From Chlorella sorokiniana (lineage: Eukaryota; Chlorophyta; Trebouxiophyceae; Chlorellales; Chlorellaceae): a stretch of DNA of 64,000 nucleotides. The notes beneath the pieces are model-generated. The model was not told where the DNA came from and did not search any database. It saw only the letters and a list, made by a program, of their open reading frames with translations. Both the position numbers and the translations under genes were made by a program. The stretch covers positions 1,426,001-1,490,000 of the forward strand of contig CP084615.1 in NCBI GenBank assembly GCA_025917655.1. Direction: 5' to 3'. Below, one piece after another: positions 1-10,781 of this stretch (position 1 is the first letter of the stretch; each line of letters begins with the position of its first letter).

Positions 1-3000
1 ATGCGCAAAGCGGCCTTTCCGTGCTGCTACGCGCTGTGCTAACCGGCATGAAATTGGCGGAGGCTTCCGCTGCAGACGTCTCCTGGCAGGTGTTGTCCTT
101 CTCAAGTGGTTGCCAGCTCATAGGATGTCAGCTTGAATGCTTTCAACCCAAGAGCATGACAATGGATACCTGCGCATGGCTTGCTCATCCCACTTGGTTG
201 GCGGGGTCTGTAGGTGCTGGCGGGCCAGTCCATTGATTTGGGTGAAGCAACAGCGTGCCGGCGAAGGGCCCTGAGCTTCTTGGCCTCTGCAGCATCAGCC
301 ATGAACTGCCTTTTGCAGCACTTGCGCAGGTGGGTGTTTATATACCGTGGTTGCGGCCAGCATGTGCAGGTTCTACTTTGTATGCTAATTAAACTGGCTT
401 TCAAACCCGTATTTAGCAGGTTTGCCTGCCCTGTGAAGAGCCCATCGCTTTTGAATGGCTTGCTGCGGGGCCATGCATTGTTATGCTGCCAGGTAAAGCG
501 GACATTATCTGTGGAATGGAAACCTGTATAGACCTATGTTTCTTCCAATCAGTATTCAATCGGGACGCTTGTTGGGTTGCTGGTGCAGGAGGAGAGTCTG
601 GCTTGCATGCTAAGTGGGGCGGGTGCAAGCGGCAGTGAAGTTGATGCAGAGGGCATGGAGCTGGCCCTGGTAGGCCGGTACCACCTGGCCAGCTGCTTGC
701 GGTGCTACGTGGAGGCAGTCGAGCCGTGGCAGGTTGAGGTTTCAGTGCTGTGTTTGATCTTGGACAATGCATAACTAGTGATGTGAGTGGTCTCGTCAAT
801 GGCTGTGTGATTCACTTCCGCCTTGTGCATCGGCTTGCTGCAGCCTAAGCTCCTGCACCAGGTATTCTTGGGTATGACGTCGCCTAATCTGCAATCTGCC
901 CAAGTTGCTGCCCAGGTGCGATGGCAGCGGCATTTGCGGCTGGTGCATGCCTTGCGTGTGTCATCCTGTCTTACCACGCACATCCTTTCCTGGTGCAGGC
1001 CCCAGCTGACATATTTCACACCGCTTGCCTGCTTGGTGATCTGTTTCCATCTGAATGGCCAGCTGCAGGCCTGAAAGCAACCCAGGCGAGCACAGCAATA
1101 ATGGTGTCTGTGCTGGCGCATGCACTTGCTATGTAATTCATCTCTTATGTGCCAACTGGCACCTTGTGCATGTTACGTCATGTGCAGCCACCTCCAACGG
1201 ATCGCAAGTACCGCGCTGCTCTGGCCACGGCCATTGAGCCGTGCAGTGCCTCCTTTCGCCGCCTCGTCTCTGCTGCTCTCACCAGCGAGAGCCGCCTGTT
1301 GCGTGCTGCAGTCGTGCGTGTGTTGGCGCGTGCGGCAGGTGAGTGCAAAAGGCTTGGGAAATATATTGTTCATGTCAAGGGCTGGCTCGGACCTTCGCCT
1401 GCGCAGCAGTATGGCTCTGTCCCCTCACTTCTGGTGCAAGCCATAGATACAGCTGCATGCACATTGTACTGTGTGGGCTGAAAGGAAAACTCTTTATTCC
1501 TGACCTGGCTTCACACGCATCCTCTGCCTCAGGGCTTGGTGGTGGCATGGGACCTTTCCTAGTGGAGCCGCTGCTGGAGGAACTCAGGACCGTGGCGGAA
1601 TCGCCCGCTCCGTTGCATGATGCCCGCAGGCTGCTGGAGGTGGGGGCCAATCGGGTTGCGTACTGTACAAGGAGTTGCTGTCTTGCTTCAGGGGGCTATC
1701 CTAAGCCAGTACCGCTTCTTGATGCAGGTCTTGGTGCCGCTGGTCTACCGGCCCGCCATCAAATCTGCCATGTTGTCGACGCCCTTCACCTCCACTTTTG
1801 CGCAGCTGCTCCGTGCGTCCGCTGCTTGGGGCCACACACTGCGTGTATCGGTTTGTCTCGGATTGTTGTTTGGGGTTGTTGCACTTGGACCCTGTGCACG
1901 AGTGATGGTGGGCCGTCTTCATGCAGGCGTGGTGGTCGGCAAGCTGTCATCTACCGACGAGGGGCAAGAGGCGCTGCATGTGTGCACCATGGCCATGGAG
2001 GTTGCGTTGGCCTTATGCAATTGCGAGGTGAAGAATGCTTGGACACCAGCCTTGGGCTGTGCTTGCCAAATGGCAATAGTGCGCCAGCACGTAGTGGTAC
2101 AATGTGAGGGGCGACCACAGAGCATTTCCCTGCTCACCTGCAGGTGTGCATCAACCCACTGGCACCTCCAACACAGCAGCAGTTGGATAACATGCCATCC
2201 ACAGCAGAGGTGTGAAAGCAAAACCAAGGACTTTTGTGTTTGTTGTCTTAAGTGGTCTTTAAATGCCTTATCGACTGGTTGTGCAGGCAGCACCCCTTGC
2301 CCAAGCCCTGCTCGAGCTGCTGCCGGGCATGGGCAGCAACGCCATGATTGCTCAACGCATTCTGCACCTGATGGCAGCTGCGGGTGCGTGCATGGTGCTG
2401 CATGCCTTTGCTCTGACAACAATGGCTACGCAGTGTTTCGTGCAACGGCCACAGCAAGCTTAGCCATTCATACCTGCACTCATGCAGGACCAGGCCGCGA
2501 TGCGCTGCGTCTTGCGGTTGTCGCGGTGCATGCCGCCAGCACAGAAAGCGGCAGGCTAGAAGGTCGTCCCGATACCATGGCGGTTGCCCAGGCAGCGCAG
2601 TGGGTGGCGAACAGGTGAGTCATGGATTGCACACGTATTGAAACTCAGATTAAACATTTGCAAAGTGTTTGTGGAGCATCCCAGCAGGTGTCAATGGTTG
2701 AGCTGATGCATCTGCAGGTATTGGACAGCAGCGGAGCGGCAGGGTGTCCCCAAGTCCGCTGATGAGGGAGCAGGAGGTCCTGATGGGCTGCGCGCAGTCT
2801 TTAACGATGTCGTCAGCATCATGCAGCAGGTATTACTGTTTGTGCAGTGTGTTTGAGTGTGTGTTTGGGGTGGGGAGGAGGGTGGGGGTGGGGTGGGTGC
2901 TAGTGGTGGTGTCGGGTTTTTTTTTTTGGGGGGCGCGCGCTAGAAGCTTTACCAATTCCACATTTGCGCTCTCATAAGGTTGTGCTTCCGTGGCTGCCCA

Positions 3001-4373
3001 ACAGATTTGCATGACGGCAGATGAGGAGCACAAAATCTCTTCATCAACGGCCCAGCAACGCTTCGTGGCAGCACTGCAGGTGGCCCCCCCCACCCCCACC
3101 CCCCACCCCCACCCCCACCCACCCACCCACACCCACCCACCAACACCCACTCCCACACAACACACGAAAGCATGCGTTGACTTGTTGTGACTCAATCATC
3201 ATGCGTTGGCACAAACATGTATCACCAGTGGCAAAGACTCATTCTCAAAGAGCAGATGATTTGCAGGGGTCCAGCCCCCCACTTTCCCACCCCTACCCCG
3301 CACCCCCTTCGTCATCTTCTAGTGCGCCCGCATGCTGACAAGAGTGCTGGAACCCCTTGCGTTCATGCTGCCAGGCTTCTCTGGAGGCCGCTACTGCGGC
3401 TGGGCTGGATGTAGGTGGAGATGATTACCGGTGGGAACTACCAAGCCAGGCCGAATTGCGGGTGTGGGACTTGGTTCATGATCCGGTTACCCGCATGTTT
3501 TGGAGAAATGTGCGCGCTCGGGTGAGCAAAAATTCAACTCGGCAACTTCAATGTGTCTTATCTGGTGTGTCCTGATCTTGAACAATGTCTCAGGCTGTTG
3601 GTTACTACAAGTGTCTTTCATCCCATCACGATTCTGGTCAGTGCATATTGCAGGCATGTGGCCAAAGTCTGGCATCTGCTGCTCATACGATGCGGCGATT
3701 TGCACGGCGTGATCCCACCAACGTTTCCAGCACAAGCTTGGCGGAGCTGGTTCATCCTCCTCTTACGCTGCCAAAGCACCCACAAGCGGAGACAGACACG
3801 CATCAATTCAAGCCAGAGCCTGCAGAAGCCCTTCCCTTCCATGGCACGCTTCTCCAGCATACAAAGCAGCTTGGCAGCCAGCAGCGTGAACTCCAACCGA
3901 TCGGGCCAGCAGACACTCTGCAGCCGGTCACAGCACAGTCAGAGCAGGTGCCGGCTGAGCAGGTGCCGGCTGAGCTTGCAGGTGGCAAGCTTCCATCTCG
4001 CCCACAAGTTGTTGGCGGTCAGCTGCCAGAAACAAACCTGTTGCGCTCGCCAGTCAAAGGAGTGGTTGCTGCATCAACAACCCATCCAGTACAGACAGCG
4101 AGCGATTTACCAGCAACGTCGCCTGACTCTGGTCCACAGCAGCTACCATGTCAGCCGTCACACCATGATACATCTTCTGTGGTTGTTGCTGATGAGAGAC
4201 ATGATGCGACGGGAGCAGATGGCACAGATTCTAGTAGTGGACTGCAGGCCATCCTAGCCAGTCCTGCGGCCTTGCAGGCTTTGTTGAAAGACCCTGCACG
4301 ATTACAACGCCTGCTGGAGAAAAATCCAGCTTTGATTTCTGTGCTCAAATCAAGACTTTCTTCTAAAAGTTAA
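1..4373 (+). CDS. VIR: 3' part of a multi-exon gene, Virilizer-like (m6A methyltransferase complex subunit) candidate
   Basis: Spliced host gene running off the left edge. Exons picked from coding sense plus ...cag/gt borders: 1-89, 214-329, about 420-492, 590-733, 1004-1070, 1190-1337, 1533-1638, 1729-1840, 1925-2027, 2145-2209, 2287-2380, 2488-2614, 2719-2829, 3003-3079, 3374-3520, and a last exon 3654-4373. Helical, leucine-rich exons (e.g. residues APADIFHTACLLGDLFPSEW) are followed by DDYRWELP and a Gln/Pro/Ser-rich low-complexity segment. The C-terminus SPAALQALLKDPARLQRLLE-KNPALISVLKSRL resembles, from memory, the conserved tail of plant Virilizer (SPEAIQSLL...LLEQHPKLMQ type). Virilizer is the large nuclear scaffold of the mRNA N6-adenosine methyltransferase complex. 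Stop TAA is at 4371-4373. Alternatives are another HEAT-like scaffold protein; an STI1-like motif could mimic the tail. The gene model is well supported, the name only moderately. Confidence 0.5.
3080..3160 (+). repeat. C-rich CCACCC microsatellite in an intron
   Basis: Long run of C4-C7 separated by single A and then CCCA/CACC repeats, in the intron after exon 3003-3079. The preceding intron has the complementary composition (GGGTGGGG-rich at 2866-2936). Confidence 0.85.
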
Positions 4374-4380
4374 TGCATGC

Positions 4381-4385
4381 TGTAA
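4381..4385 (+). terminator. TGTAA poly(A) signal of the Virilizer-like gene
   Basis: TGTAA lies 7 nt after the stop codon and is followed by a T-rich stretch. TGTAA is the usual chlorophyte poly(A) signal. The position fits, but a 3'UTR this short is unusual, so a later signal may be used. Confidence 0.4.
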
Positions 4386-4442
4386 AGGAATCTTTTTTTT
4401 TACAATTACCCTACAGTTTATGCCAGTAGCTGCACTGCACAT

Positions 4443-5065
4443 TAACAGTAGCAACAATAACTGCAAAAATAGGTGTGCAGCTCAAATGCACACCTATGGC
4501 AACTACAGGGGCATTGCAGATGGCACGTTGTTGGCAAAAGCTCTATGCCATCTTTGTGAACAAGGGGGTCGTGGACTGGTCTGAGAGGGCAGGCCTGAGA
4601 GCTGCAGGCCAAGCAGGGTTCCGGAAGGACCACTGGACCGCTGATCAGATTGTCGTGTTGCGCACGCTGATGAAATCCACTCGGGCACGGGGCACCCCTG
4701 TTCACCTGCTTCGTGTATTTCAAGAGGGCGTACGATTTGGTGGATGGGAGGTTGCTTTGGGACAAGCTCGCATGCCGTGGGATACCTACCGGGTTGCTTG
4801 ATGTAGCGAAGGCATTGTACGGGGATGTGCCCATGTGTGTTCGCACACAAGAGGGCCTCATTCCTTTGTTCCAATCCTCCATTGGGGTGCCCGCTGAGCC
4901 CCACTTTGTTGAGCTTGTTTCTAGACGACCTTGAGCAGTGGGTGATGAGCGCGCGCGGGGCTGAGCTGCCCACCCTGCTTGGTCACAGGGTCCCACCGTT
5001 GTTTGTTGGAATTAGTGCATCCTGCGCACGGTTCAGTCTGCCGTCCTGCATCCAGATGAGCTTGT
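4443..5065 (+). pseudogene. LINE reverse transcriptase fragment (host of the gypsy insertion)
   Basis: Broken plus-strand reading frames carry LINE RT landmarks in order: NYRGIA-like start near 4500, GFRKDHWTADQ near 4615-4650, YFKRAYDLVDGRLLWDKLA at 4715-4770, and GCPLSPTLLSLFLDD near 4885-4925. At least three frame changes are needed. It is truncated at both ends, and its right side is cut at 5065 by the gypsy element; the host sequence resumes at 12652. The same ORF2 appears more completely elsewhere in this window. Confidence 0.8.
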
Positions 5066-5290
5066 TGTAAGAGATGGCGCTGCTTACCGTCTCTAAACCA
5101 AACCAGGGTGGCCTCTTGACACGCTTATCCCTCACACCAACCAATTGGTATGCCTTACACGATCACCGGCGAGGCACAGGGACCGAAGAAGGACGAAACA
5201 GACACAACACAGTAGATAAGACACATGCGCACATGCTGCGCCAGCCGAGCTCAGCATGGCTCATGCAGTGCGGTAGGCAGAGCTCCCACA
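5066..5290 (-). repeat. 3' LTR of the chromovirus
   Basis: 225-bp copy of the terminal repeat at the downstream end of the minus-strand element. It is preceded (minus sense) by a purine-rich tract. Confidence 0.93.
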
Positions 5291-5302
5291 CTGCCCCCTC
5301 TT
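5291..5302 (-). promoter_or_regulatory. Polypurine tract of the chromovirus
   Basis: Read on the minus strand, AAGAGGGGGCAG abuts the 3' LTR, where plus-strand DNA priming occurs in LTR retrotransposons. Confidence 0.8.
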
Positions 5303-5477
5303 AAGACACAAGCGTCCTCGCGAAGTGGAAGACATCGGTATGTGCCCCTATAAGAACGAAAAGGCAGGAAGCAGCGGAAAGGAAAACACCGAGCAGAAAT
5401 AGTAGAGCGGAGGGAAGCGGACAGCCAAAAACACAATCGGACGACGATAGTAAATATTATGCACAAGCGAAATCGGC

Positions 5478-7130
5478 TTACGGGTGAGCAGGGGTGCTCA
5501 GCGCCTCAGCTTGTGCGTCGGCTGCCGCCCTCTGCCGTAGACGCGCTGACTGCCGTGTGGGAGACGGACCAGAGGTTCTTGTTGGCTTGGGCCTCTCGGT
5601 CGCCGTAGGCTTGGTCGCGGTCTTGGGATGTTGTTGTGGGGTGCGCCGCTTTGCAGCAATGGCAGCTCGGTAGTCTTTCACCAACGCATCGAGGGTCTTG
5701 GCGCCTAAGTCCCGTCGCAGCTGGTCAGCAGGTTCCCATGTATCATAAGAACTGCTGTAGTTCTTCCAGCGCACATTGTACTGCAGTTTCTTGCCGCGGC
5801 GACGTTCGCCCAACAGCTTCTCAACATCAAACCATTGCTTTTCGTCCTTCCCTGCCATGTAGGACGAATGCTCAGGTTCCTCCCTGCCTCCGAACTGATC
5901 ACTCTGCTTCCATGGCTTGAGCAAGCTCACATGGAACACGTCAGTGATCCTCCTGTTGTGTGGCACCGCCAGCCTGTAAGACACCTCGCCAACCTTCTCA
6001 GTCACCACCAGCGGTCCATCCCAGGGATAGTCCAGCTTGCGGGCGCCTTCTTCCTGGCGTCTCAGGTTGCGAGTGGCCAGCAGAACCCAGTCTCCTCTCT
6101 CAAACTCAAGGTGCACTCGCTTGCGGTTGGCATATTCTGCCTGCTCTTGCTTAGCCTTGGCAATGCACTCCTTTGCTTTGGCCAGAGCGGTAGCAATGCG
6201 TTGCACCACATCTTCTGCCTTGGTACCAGTCCTAGCGGTCAGGTCAGCAGCAGCGCCGCGCAGGAACGCAGCAGGCGTTACTGGCTCTCTGCCGTAGTTC
6301 AGATAGAACGGACTGAACCCAGTGCTGCGGTGCTTTGCAGAATTGATTGCAAACTCCACCACAGGCAGCAGAATATCCCAGTCAGACTGCTCCTTGCTCA
6401 CATAGTGCCGCAGAATATCGAGCATAACCCGATTCACGCGCTCAGTCTGTCCATCTGTCTCCGCATGGTAGGCAGTAGACATGTTCAAGCGTGTCCCAAC
6501 CAGGCGCATTAGTTCCTGCCAGAAATCTGCCATGAACCGCGGGTCTCTATCACTGATGAGACGCTCTGGGGTGCCAAACAGGGACCACACATGCTTGTAC
6601 ACTAACTGTGCGGTACGTTCTGCAGTAACCTCTTTGTCCGTAGGGATCAGCCTGACCATCTTCGTCAGCGGGCAGACACACGTCAGCACAGCGTCATGCC
6701 CAGCAGCTGTGCGTGGCAGGCCAGTCACAAAGTCCAAGCTCATGTGCTGCCACGCGTGCCCAGGAATAGGCAGCGGCTGCAACAGACCCGGCTTTCGAGT
6801 GTTACGAGCATTGCCCAGCATACACCTTGGGCAGGTCTGCACATACTCATCCACGTCAGCAGCCAGCGTGGGCCACCAAAACAGTTTGCGCAGCCTGTCC
6901 AACGTCTTGTCACGCCCAAAGTGACCAGACAGTCCAGCATCATGACACTCTGCTAGGATGCGTTGGCGCAGATTGCTGCTACCAGGTATGTACAGCAGTG
7001 GCGCTTTTTTCCCCCTCCTGACGGAACAGCAGCCCCTGCCGCTCAACCAGAGCAGTCTCATCACCTTGCTGCAGCAAATCCATCTGCTCTTGGGCCAAAG
7101 GGTCCGAACGATACCCCTTCTTGATATCAT
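5478..7130 (-). CDS. Chromovirus integrase with chromodomain (3' part of pol)
   Basis: 550-codon open frame. The HHCC zinc-binding domain spans residues 62-103 (HDAGLSGH ... CPRC). The catalytic core has D133 (LDFVTGLP), D194 (ISDRDPRF) and E230 (QTERVNR), with exact D35E spacing between the last two. A chromodomain near residues 440-500 has the aromatic pattern YNVRWKNY...DTWEP. Integrase inserts the cDNA; the chromodomain is expected to read methylated histone tails. The first ~40 residues are out-of-frame read-through: the true coding sequence joins the upstream pol frame near 7000-7012 by a one-base frame change at GGGGGAAAAAA (minus sense). Tail is Arg/Pro/Thr-rich. Confidence 0.92.
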   Translation of the reverse strand: MISRRGIVRTLWPKSRWICCSKVMRLLWLSGRGCCSVRRGKKAPLLYIPGSSNLRQRILAECHDAGLSGHFGRDKTLDRLRKLFWWPTLAADVDEYVQTCPRCMLGNARNTRKPGLLQPLPIPGHAWQHMSLDFVTGLPRTAAGHDAVLTCVCPLTKMVRLIPTDKEVTAERTAQLVYKHVWSLFGTPERLISDRDPRFMADFWQELMRLVGTRLNMSTAYHAETDGQTERVNRVMLDILRHYVSKEQSDWDILLPVVEFAINSAKHRSTGFSPFYLNYGREPVTPAAFLRGAAADLTARTGTKAEDVVQRIATALAKAKECIAKAKQEQAEYANRKRVHLEFERGDWVLLATRNLRRQEEGARKLDYPWDGPLVVTEKVGEVSYRLAVPHNRRITDVFHVSLLKPWKQSDQFGGREEPEHSSYMAGKDEKQWFDVEKLLGERRRGKKLQYNVRWKNYSSSYDTWEPADQLRRDLGAKTLDALVKDYRAAIAAKRRTPQQHPKTATKPTATERPKPTRTSGPSPTRQSARLRQRAAADAQAEALSTPAHP

Positions 7131-9504
7131 TCAACAGAGTAGGATCCACCGATGCAGTCACCATCGCAGCCAGATGCATGCGCTCCAGCGCAGGCGTCAC
7201 GGCTTCACGCACACGCACCACACGACTCTCCACATGGCGGCGGCCACTCATCTTACGGTGGTCCACCCTCAAAGAGCTCAGAGTCATACGGCTCAGAGCA
7301 TCAGCCACCACATTAGCCTTCCCAGGCACATAACCAATGCTCAAGTTAAATTCTTGAGTCGCCTCAAGCCATCTGGCCATGCGCCCAGTAAGCGGCAGCT
7401 TCTGCGTCAGCAAGTACCGCAGACTGTCATGGTCTGTGAATACAGCCACCTCCGAACTAGCGAGATAATGTCTCCACTCCTTTAGAGCTTCAACAATCGC
7501 TAGGAGCTCCTTCTCTCGCGTGGGATAGTTGCGCTCAGCCGAAGTGTGCTTCCTAGAGAGATAGGCCACCGGCTGTGGACCAGAACCGTCATCTTGCATC
7601 AATACAGCACCTACAGCCTCATCGCTGGCATCAGTGTACAGGATGTAGGGCAGCGACGGGTCGGGCGGCCGCAGCACAGGCGCCGTCGTCAGAGCGTGCT
7701 TCAGCGCAGCAAACGCTTCATCCTGGGGCTTTCCCCAAACCCAGGGCCTGTCCTTGCGCAACAGTTCAGTCAGGGGTGCAGCCATATGAGAGAACTTCCT
7801 GATGTGCCGGCGGAAGTAGTTGGCAGCGCCCAGGAAACTCATCAGCTCCTTGGGGTTGCGCGGTGCAGACCACTGCACAATCGCCTCTACCTTGCGGCCA
7901 TCAACCTCAATGCCAGCCTCAGATACCACATGGCCCAGGAAATTGCACCGCTGGGTGAACCAGTTGCATTTGGAAGGACGCACATACAGCTTAGCGTCGC
8001 GCAGCCGTTGCAACACCCATCTAACATGCCGCTCATGCTCCTCCAGGCTCTTGCTGAAGATGATCACATCATCCATATACACCATGACAAAGTCTCTTGG
8101 CTCTTCAGCATCACCTGGCCTGCTCTCCAGCGTCGCATTGGCCAGCCGCTGGAACGTAGCGGGAGCATTCACCAGCCCGAATGGCATTACCAGGTACTCG
8201 TAGTGGCCATACCGAGTGCGGAAGGCAGTCATTGGGATTGACTCCTCAGACACACGCACTTGGTTGAAGCCAGACGTCAGATCAAACGTCGTAAACCACT
8301 TAGCACCAGCCAGACGGTCTAGCAGTTCATCCACTGTCGGCATGGGATAAGCATTCTTCACCGTAACACGGTTCAGAGCTCTATAATCTGTCACCAGACG
8401 CAGCTCTCCGTTCTTCTTCTTCACAAACAGCACAGGAGCGCCGTATGGGGAAGAGCTTGGCCTGATGTGCCCAAGTTCCACCAGCTTAGTCAGCTGATTG
8501 TGAAGCTCTCTATACTCAGCTTCACTCATCTTGTACGGCGCAGCACAAGGAGGTTGCGAACCAGGCAGCACTTTGATCTCATGCTGCACTGCACGCTCTG
8601 GCGGCAGGCCAGGCGGCAGCGTCTCTCGCAGTACATCTGCATGGTCGCGCTGAACGGCTTCTGCCATTAGACGCGCTCTCTCTACCTCATTCATCGCATT
8701 CCAATCTTTGTCCGGCGCGTAGCTAGTCGCTCCCAGCGGAGTCGCGGTGCCATCCTCGGCAACTCGCACCATACAAAGCCAACTTTGCTCTATCTCGTCA
8801 TGCTTAGAGGCATGATCAAGCTGCGCAGCAGACATCAGGCAGTTGACACCGGCGGAGTCCAGTAGCTCCATATGGCGGCGCGACCGCAGAACGACAGTGG
8901 TGTCGTCAGGGCGCAGCACAGCCACAACTCCCTGTTTCCAGTCTACTTCTAACCGGTGCGCAGCCAGCCACGGCATGCCTAAAATGACCTCATACTGCAT
9001 GCTCATAGGAATGACATACAGGTCATGGCCAGTCTCTGTCCAGCCATCCAGGTTCAGCATACCTCTCACTCGCTCAGAGCAGTAAATTATCTTGCCATTT
9101 GCTAATTCCACAGGGAATGGATTGGCTAGCTGCTGCATAGGCAGCTTATGCTTCAGAACGAACGATCTTGATATGAAGTTGCGCTCGGCGCCGCTGTCAA
9201 GTAAGGCACCATGCGGCGCGGCAGCAACACCTATTTTGCAATCAAATACAATGGATGCATGCTTGGCTTGTTCTTCAGCAGCAGCAGCGCCAGTCAATAG
9301 AAGTGGCCGCTGCATGCCTTTGACCAGAGGCCCCTCCAACGGCGGCAGACCCCAGCCGTCGGTATCAGGATCCTCCTGGCTATGCTCATGTTGAGACTGA
9401 CTGCTCCCAACTGCAGGTCGGGCTGCACCTGTGGGCCCGGCAGCCACAGTCTCGCCAGCTACCGAGCTGGGCAGTTTTCCTGCTGAGGCGGCGCAGACTC
9501 TTCC
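6979..9504 (-). CDS. Chromovirus pol: aspartic protease, reverse transcriptase, RNase H
   Basis: Frame stays open from 9504, overlapping the gag end. The first usable codon after gag is a GTG at 9447, and there is no ATG near. Counted from there: protease triad DSG at residues 84-86 (LLDSGAERNF), RT palm from ~300 with LVTDYRALN and catalytic YMDD at 457-460, then RNase H with YTDAS near 605. It runs on to the domain before integrase (GKANVVADALSR). It lies in the -1 frame relative to gag, so a Gag-Pol frameshift product is likely. A one-base break near 7000 separates it from integrase. Confidence 0.93.
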   Translation of the reverse strand, partial: GRVCAASAGKLPSSVAGETVAAGPTGAARPAVGSSQSQHEHSQEDPDTDGWGLPPLEGPLVKGMQRPLLLTGAAAAEEQAKHASIVFDCKIGVAAAPHGALLDSGAERNFISRSFVLKHKLPMQQLANPFPVELANGKIIYCSERVRGMLNLDGWTETGHDLYVIPMSMQYEVILGMPWLAAHRLEVDWKQGVVAVLRPDDTTVVLRSRRHMELLDSAGVNCLMSAAQLDHASKHDEIEQSWLCMVRVAEDGTATPLGATSYAPDKDWNAMNEVERARLMAEAVQRDHADVLRETLPPGLPPERAVQHEIKVLPGSQPPCAAPYKMSEAEYRELHNQLTKLVELGHIRPSSSPYGAPVLFVKKKNGELRLVTDYRALNRVTVKNAYPMPTVDELLDRLAGAKWFTTFDLTSGFNQVRVSEESIPMTAFRTRYGHYEYLVMPFGLVNAPATFQRLANATLESRPGDAEEPRDFVMVYMDDVIIFSKSLEEHERHVRWVLQRLRDAKLYVRPSKCNWFTQRCNFLGHVVSEAGIEVDGRKVEAIVQWSAPRNPKELMSFLGAANYFRRHIRKFSHMAAPLTELLRKDRPWVWGKPQDEAFAALKHALTTAPVLRPPDPSLPYILYTDASDEAVGAVLMQDDGSGPQPVAYLSRKHTSAERNYPTREKELLAIVEALKEWRHYLASSEVAVFTDHDSLRYLLTQKLPLTGRMARWLEATQEFNLSIGYVPGKANVVADALSRMTLSSLRVDHRKMSGRRHVESRVVRVREAVTPALERMHLAAMVTASVDPTLLNDIKKGYRSDPLAQEQMDLLQQGDETALVERQGLLFRQEGEKSATAVHTW

Positions 9505-10781
9505 TCATCACCACACTGAGCCGCTGCCAGCCTGTCAGCATTTGGACACATAGCCCTGGTGTGCCCGTAGCTCTTGCAGCCGTAGCATTGGATATTGGGG
9601 AAGACCTTCCCGTCCTTGCCCGCGACAGCAGTGCGCTTTGCAGCAGCCTTGTTGCCAGGCTGCCTGCCCTGGCGGCGGTGCGCATTGCGCTGCTGCACCG
9701 CAGCGAGCATCTCCGCCAGCGCTACCTCAGTGTCCGAGTCGCACTGCACTTCTTCCCCCTCCAAATCGGCATCGTCGTCAGCCGCAGACAGAAGCGCAGA
9801 CAGCCTGGCACGTCGGCCGAACGGCAGACTCTGTCGCTCTCTGTCGCGATCCTCTTGCCAAGCTTCCAGTCGTGAGGCTTCCACTACTGCCTCTTCTAAG
9901 CTATCATAATCCTTGTGAATCATCCTGGACTGCAACTCAGCTCTCAGACCAGTAATGAACACCAGCACCTGCAGCTGCTCACTCTGCCGCAGCGCGCCCA
10001 TGCCGCGCTTGCTGAGGGTCATCTGGAGCTTGCTCATCCAGCGATTCACACTTAATTTGCCTTGTCCGCTGCGAGTCAGCTCTCGCCAAGCGCGCCGCGT
10101 CTCAGCGGGGTCGCTAAAGCGCTTCTGCAGCATGTCAAAGACTTCCTGCAGCGTGATCGCTTCACCTCGCAGCCTATAGAAGTCCCAGAACGCAGCTCGA
10201 GCTTCTCCGCCAAGCAGCGAAGCCACAGCAGCCACCTTCTGCTGCTCAGGCACGGAGTCGCCGCCAGCGGCAGACAGGTATAAATTCACTGACATTTCCC
10301 ACAGTTCGAGCTTATCGCGTTCACCATGATAAACCTCAGGTGCCTTCGGCTTCAGACGTGAGCCCTCCCTCGGCGGGCGTGCCACGTTATCAGCCAGAGT
10401 TGCACCTCCCGAGTCGCGCAGCAGCGCAGGCGTGCCGCTGACAGACCCTGCCTGCTGCAGATCCAGCATCCCAGCCGGTCTCCGTGCTGTAGGTGTTACT
10501 GTTTCACTCAGCGCTTCGCCTGTGCGCGCAGCAGTCTCGTTCTCATGGCCTGTGGGCTCACCAGCAGGGGTAGCGGTAGCAACTGCCGCCGCTCCCGTGG
10601 CCCTCGGCACCTGCCGTGCTTCTACAGCACGCAACCGAGCATCCAGGTCACCGAAATACCGCTGCAGCACAGCCTCAAAATCCGACAACTGCAAACTGCG
10701 CAGCCGGGCTTGCTCATCAGCAGCTGCCATCAGCTCAGCTGGAGCCGGCTGCACCCTGGCAGTCTCTTCTTCACCAGACAT
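9459..10781 (-). CDS. Chromovirus Gag with CCHC zinc knuckle
   Basis: 440 codons starting ATG (MSGEEETARV). The centre has a retrotransposon Gag core (AAFWDFYRLRGEAITLQEVF ... RRAWRELTRSGQGKLSVNRW). One CCHC knuckle, CYGCKSYGHTRAMC, lies at residues 399-412. Gag forms the virus-like particle and binds the RNA genome. Stop TAG is at 9459-9461; pol is open in the -1 frame over the last 46 nt. Confidence 0.92.
   Translation of the reverse strand: MSGEEETARVQPAPAELMAAADEQARLRSLQLSDFEAVLQRYFGDLDARLRAVEARQVPRATGAAAVATATPAGEPTGHENETAARTGEALSETVTPTARRPAGMLDLQQAGSVSGTPALLRDSGGATLADNVARPPREGSRLKPKAPEVYHGERDKLELWEMSVNLYLSAAGGDSVPEQQKVAAVASLLGGEARAAFWDFYRLRGEAITLQEVFDMLQKRFSDPAETRRAWRELTRSGQGKLSVNRWMSKLQMTLSKRGMGALRQSEQLQVLVFITGLRAELQSRMIHKDYDSLEEAVVEASRLEAWQEDRDRERQSLPFGRRARLSALLSAADDDADLEGEEVQCDSDTEVALAEMLAAVQQRNAHRRQGRQPGNKAAAKRTAVAGKDGKVFPNIQCYGCKSYGHTRAMCPNADRLAAAQCGDEEESAPPQQENCPAR

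Noticed and set aside
6990-7015. Programmed -1 frameshift at the A-run in pol
   Set aside because: The downstream frame is +1 (or -2) relative to the upstream one, so -1 slippage would not reach it.
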